From an uncultured Oscillospiraceae bacterium (GTDB taxonomy: Bacteria > Bacillota > Clostridia > Oscillospirales > Acutalibacteraceae): a stretch of 9,157 nt of DNA. Where the stretch lies: NCBI GenBank assembly GCA_905200265.1, contig CAJKJS010000040.1:1-9157 (forward strand), written 5' to 3'. Below, one piece after another: positions 6,352 through 9,157 of this stretch. Position 1 is the first letter of the stretch; every line of letters starts with the position of its first letter. Below the pieces are notes generated by a model. It was not told where the DNA came from. It did not search any database and was given only the letters and a program-made list of their open reading frames with translations. A program made the translations under genes and the position numbers.

Positions 6352-6873
6352 ATGGTTACCATTCAGGAATTCTTGAAAAACGTCAATACGGGTCATGTCG
6401 TGCGCAGCAGCGTGCCGATGGGGTTGGGAAAAAGCCTGCCTATGTTGGAAATTGCCGATGACCGACTGCTGGTGACGCTGTTCTTTTACCGGTCTATTCT
6501 GCGTCCCGAAGATAAGACCCTGCTGATGCCGCCGGAAATCATTGCTTCGTTTGAATATCCCAATGCCCGGCTGGTTACGTTTGAAACGCTGCGCCTGAGC
6601 CGCCGGTTCACGGGGGTAGAGTTTGATAAACCTGCGGGACTGTTCCGGCATGAAGCCATTCGCCATTTGGACCGCGAAGCCTATATGGCGGAAAAAGAAC
6701 GGTATTATGAGAAGCTCAATGCTCTCATTGCTTTCCTGGGAGGCGGCGAAGCCTTTACGCAGGAAGATGAAGATGAGCTAGCACGGCTGTTTACGCTGCT
6801 GGCCGAACCCGGACTTTATCCCTACTACCGGGCGGCGTCTTCCCAGTTCTGTGAACGTTTTTTGAGAAAGTGA
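6352..6873 (+). CDS. Uncharacterised 173-residue protein, dynamin-operon partner
   Basis: I do not recognise a family. From the chosen start the protein has 173 residues, no signal peptide and no membrane segment. The first half is mixed strand-like sequence, with LLVTLFFYRSILRP near residues 39-52 and LLMPPEIIASFEYP near 57-70. The second half is helical and charged (KERYYEKLNALIAFLGG; FTQEDEDELARLFTLLAEPG), ending in an aromatic stretch YPYYRAASSQFCERFL. The ATG at 6352 is preceded by AAAGGAAG (6338-6345). An earlier in-frame ATG at 6331 lacks a good ribosome site. It lies 32 bases after the peptidase gene and 9 bases before the first dynamin gene, so it is very likely translated with them. 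An adaptor or regulator of either neighbour is a guess. Confidence 0.8.
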   Translation: MVTIQEFLKNVNTGHVVRSSVPMGLGKSLPMLEIADDRLLVTLFFYRSILRPEDKTLLMPPEIIASFEYPNARLVTFETLRLSRRFTGVEFDKPAGLFRHEAIRHLDREAYMAEKERYYEKLNALIAFLGGGEAFTQEDEDELARLFTLLAEPGLYPYYRAASSQFCERFLRK

Positions 6874-6882
6874 GCATGTTAC

Positions 6883-8775
6883 ATGTTTCTGAAAAATAAG
6901 GACTTCTTTGCAAGGCCCGCTTCGGCGGGCCCTGTTGTCTCGGATCAGCAGCCGGACCGGGGCACAGAAGAGAAAACGGCTATGCAGAAAGAGCCCGATT
7001 CCCATGTGGAAAAGAGTGTAGAAAAGGCTGAACCGGTGCGGCTTCGTGTACGGGATGAAAAATTGCTGCAGGACATGGCGTTTTTGGATGCCTGCAGCCG
7101 GGAAACCGGCCGTCCGGAAATACACAAACAGCTTATGGAACTGCGCGAGTACCTGCAAAACGCCCGGTTTACCGTGGCGGTAGTGGGCGAATTCAACCGT
7201 GGGAAAAGCACGCTGGTGAATAAATTATTGGGCCGGGACGTTATCCCTGTTAGTGCCCTGCCGTCTACGCTGTTACCCATTCGGGTGGAAGGTGGACGTC
7301 GGGAAGAACTTATTTGGAAAAGGCCGGGCGGCGAAACCCGTTATTCCGTCAAGCCGGAAACGTGGGATACATTGGAAGAAGAAATCGGCTGGGATGGCAA
7401 AGCAAAAGGGGAACTGATTTTGCGTCAGACATTGCCGGTTTTGCAAGAAAATGAGTTGGCACTACTCGATACCCCCGGTACCAATTCCCAGGTAAAGGGC
7501 GACTTGTCGATGGCCGAACAAGCTTTGTCAGGCAGTGACTGTGCCATTTTGGCCATTGCGGCAGTGGCGCCGGTGAGTGAATCGGAACTGCGTTTTTTGC
7601 AAGAGGGGATATTGACGAAAAAAGTCCCCCGTATTCTGGTTGTACTCACAAAACTTGATTTACTCAGTGAAAAAGAGCGCGAGACGGTTATTCGCAGCGT
7701 GCAGGCAAGACTTGACAGCTTACAGGAAGGACTGCCGCTCTTTCTGTCTGAAAGTGAACTTGTACCTGGTTGGGAAGAAAAAGCGGGGCCAGAGGCGATT
7801 TGGAACCAGCTGATTACCTGGCTGCGGGAATCGGACCATATGGCACTTAAACGCCAGCGCGCCCAGGGCTTGCTGTCTGAAATAGCCGGTGAATTGTCAG
7901 GGATTTATTCTTGTCAGTTGGAAGTACTGGAAGAAAACAGGGAAGCCCGCCGGGATAAAGTGGAACAGAAAAAGCGCCAGCTGATGGGGAATTCTCAAAT
8001 TCAATGGGATCAGCTGGAAATCGAAATGCTCAATCGCTGTAACCAGAATTTTGCCTGGATTCGGGAAATGACGGAAGAACGCCAGCAGGATGTTATTGAG
8101 AAACTCACCCTGGAATTGTCGCATACCGGCAATCCGAAGGATTGGTGGGAACGGGATTATCCTTACCGCATGAAAATGGAAATGATTGCGCTGGGCAATG
8201 CTCTGGAAAACAACCTGCAGTCGTTCTATACAAGGGATCTTAACTGGCTGAATCACGTGTTGCAGGAAAAATACAAAGCAATTGTGCCGCCGCAAAACCA
8301 GCGCATGGCCGACAAAGGAGTATTCCGCGGCGCTCGCAGCCAAACGGAATTGCCGCTGGAAGATATGCACAGTGCCCGGATGATTTCCCGGGTGGGAACC
8401 GGCGTGGTGACGGTCGCCGGGTACCTGGTTTTTGGCATGATGGGCTTGTCGCCGCTGGGCATGGCCGTAGGTATTGGCGGCGGTATTGTATCGGAACTGT
8501 TCATGAACCGCCGTGTAGAAGAACAGCGTGCCCGTTTGGGGCAGACCATTCGCACGGATTTGCCGGGGGTTTTCAGCCGTTGTGTAGAAACCGTGGAAAA
8601 TAACGTGCGGGAAACGTACCGGTCTGCAATTAAAAACATGCAGCAGGCCTGCCAAAACTGGGCAAAAGCCCAATGTGAAGCTATGGAAAAGGCTCAGCAG
8701 GAAGGCGAGGACCCCAAAAAGGTACAAGCCATCCGGCAAAAAGTCGAAAAGCTTGCAGCTATCGGGGTAGAATGA
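6883..8775 (+). CDS. Bacterial dynamin-like GTPase, first of a tandem pair
   Basis: This is a 630-residue large GTPase of the bacterial dynamin-like group, which self-assembles on membranes and drives their fusion, tethering or remodelling. Motifs in order are the G1/P-loop GEFNRGKST at 102-110, G2 near PST at 127-129, G3 DTPG at 196-199 and G4 TKLD at 256-259. A long helical stalk follows (about 320-495). A hydrophobic glycine-rich segment at about 502-541, GTGVVTVAGYLVFGMMG followed by MAVGIGGGIVSELF, would be the membrane-inserting paddle or hairpin. Charged helices then complete the stalk. The first 55 residues are polar and probably disordered. The start at 6883 has only a weak GAAAGTGAG upstream. 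The ATG at 6982 (residue 34, AGAAGAG nine bases before) is a real alternative, since a terminator-like hairpin sits between the two. It is followed after 33 bases by a second dynamin gene. Confidence 0.9.
   Translation: MFLKNKDFFARPASAGPVVSDQQPDRGTEEKTAMQKEPDSHVEKSVEKAEPVRLRVRDEKLLQDMAFLDACSRETGRPEIHKQLMELREYLQNARFTVAVVGEFNRGKSTLVNKLLGRDVIPVSALPSTLLPIRVEGGRREELIWKRPGGETRYSVKPETWDTLEEEIGWDGKAKGELILRQTLPVLQENELALLDTPGTNSQVKGDLSMAEQALSGSDCAILAIAAVAPVSESELRFLQEGILTKKVPRILVVLTKLDLLSEKERETVIRSVQARLDSLQEGLPLFLSESELVPGWEEKAGPEAIWNQLITWLRESDHMALKRQRAQGLLSEIAGELSGIYSCQLEVLEENREARRDKVEQKKRQLMGNSQIQWDQLEIEMLNRCNQNFAWIREMTEERQQDVIEKLTLELSHTGNPKDWWERDYPYRMKMEMIALGNALENNLQSFYTRDLNWLNHVLQEKYKAIVPPQNQRMADKGVFRGARSQTELPLEDMHSARMISRVGTGVVTVAGYLVFGMMGLSPLGMAVGIGGGIVSELFMNRRVEEQRARLGQTIRTDLPGVFSRCVETVENNVRETYRSAIKNMQQACQNWAKAQCEAMEKAQQEGEDPKKVQAIRQKVEKLAAIGVE
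6914..6931 (+). terminator. UUCG hairpin at the 5' end of the first dynamin gene (possible attenuator)
   Basis: GGCCCGC and GCGGGCC form a perfect 7-base-pair GC stem closed by a C(TTCG)G tetraloop. The tail CTGTTGTCT is only partly T-rich. It resembles a weakened intrinsic terminator and falls between the two possible starts of the dynamin gene. It could lower transcription into the dynamin pair or hinder translation from the first start. Confidence 0.45.
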
Positions 8776-8808
8776 TCTCCGGGGGAAAATGAGGAGGGAC
8801 AAAACAGC

Positions 8809-9157
8809 ATGACGAACGAACAACTCAGGGACTATGCCGTCCGGCAGAAGCGCCTGGTGGATATTATTGGGGAAACATCCGGTCAGGTTCAGATTCTGCA
8901 TATGGAAAACCACGTCCAATCCTTGGAGCGGCTACAAAAAAAGATCTCGTCGGAAACCTTTAAAATCATGGTGATGGGTAACTTCAAAAACGGCAAGAGC
9001 ACATTTATCAATGCGTTTTTGGGAGAGGAAATTTTGCCGGCTTATGCCGTGCCCACAACAGCCATTATCAATGAAATCAAATACGGCGATACTCCTCGGG
9101 CCGTGCTACATTTTATGGCCCCGCTGCCGGAGAACATGTTTGCAGGTATTCCGGAAC
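8809..9157 (+). CDS. Second dynamin-like GTPase (partial, runs off the right edge)
   Basis: The first 116 residues are visible and the frame is open to the window end. After a helical N-terminal stretch, the G1/P-loop GNFKNGKST is at residues 57-65 and the G2 motif PTT at 82-84. This matches a bacterial dynamin-like GTPase, with a loop sequence distinct from the first protein (GNFKNGKST against GEFNRGKST). The start is secured by GAGGAGGG at 8791-8798, ten bases before the ATG. The gap after the first dynamin gene is 33 bases with no terminator. Tandem, diverged dynamin genes are known to encode hetero-oligomers, as in Campylobacter jejuni DLP1/DLP2, so this is likely its partner. Confidence 0.88.
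   Translation, partial: MTNEQLRDYAVRQKRLVDIIGETSGQVQILHMENHVQSLERLQKKISSETFKIMVMGNFKNGKSTFINAFLGEEILPAYAVPTTAIINEIKYGDTPRAVLHFMAPLPENMFAGIPE

Noticed and set aside
7897..8919. Minus-strand open frame of 340 codons opposite the dynamin genes
   Set aside because: It spans the end of one dynamin gene, the gap and the start of the next. Its composition is a shadow of the coding strand and it has no promoter or ribosome site.

Overview
The window looks like chromosomal DNA from a Gram-positive-related bacterium of about 50-55% GC. It has strong AAGGAGG-type ribosome binding sites, TATAAT -10 boxes, an AraC-type and a LytTR-type regulator, and compact co-directional operons. The mix of genes and base composition would suit a Firmicutes member such as a Negativicutes anaerobe, but that is an inference from style, not from a marker gene. 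No RNA gene, insertion sequence, integrase or CRISPR array is visible, and base use looks uniform across the window.

Left part (1-4378), housekeeping and metabolic genes. A small nitroreductase-family flavoprotein lies on the minus strand. Beyond its end, a well-formed minus-strand promoter and Shine-Dalgarno drive a gene lying off the left edge. Divergent from the nitroreductase is an AraC-family regulator. It is followed, behind its own promoter, by a class-U-like sirtuin (CobB-type NAD-dependent deacylase) whose 3' end overlaps the start of an adenine deaminase gene by 8 bases. The block closes with a strong intrinsic terminator at 4340-4378.

Right part (4379-9157), an unusual gene set. 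It opens with a stand-alone LytTR DNA-binding regulator whose receiver-like N-terminal half appears to lack the phosphoacceptor aspartate. Next, behind a -10 box with a poor -35 and a nearby 10-base direct repeat, comes a protein with six calcium-loop motifs (three tandem paired units) fused to a papain/C39-like cysteine peptidase domain and without an obvious signal peptide. It is followed by a 173-residue protein of unknown family and by two consecutive bacterial dynamin-like GTPases, the second cut by the window edge. All run in one direction with short gaps (32, 9 and 33 bases), so the peptidase, the unknown protein and the dynamin pair probably form one operon.

A plausible but unproven reading is that the LytTR protein controls the operon, the dynamin pair forms a hetero-oligomeric membrane-remodelling machine, and the calcium-loop peptidase and orphan protein act with or on it. 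This module is the best candidate in the window for an undescribed system.
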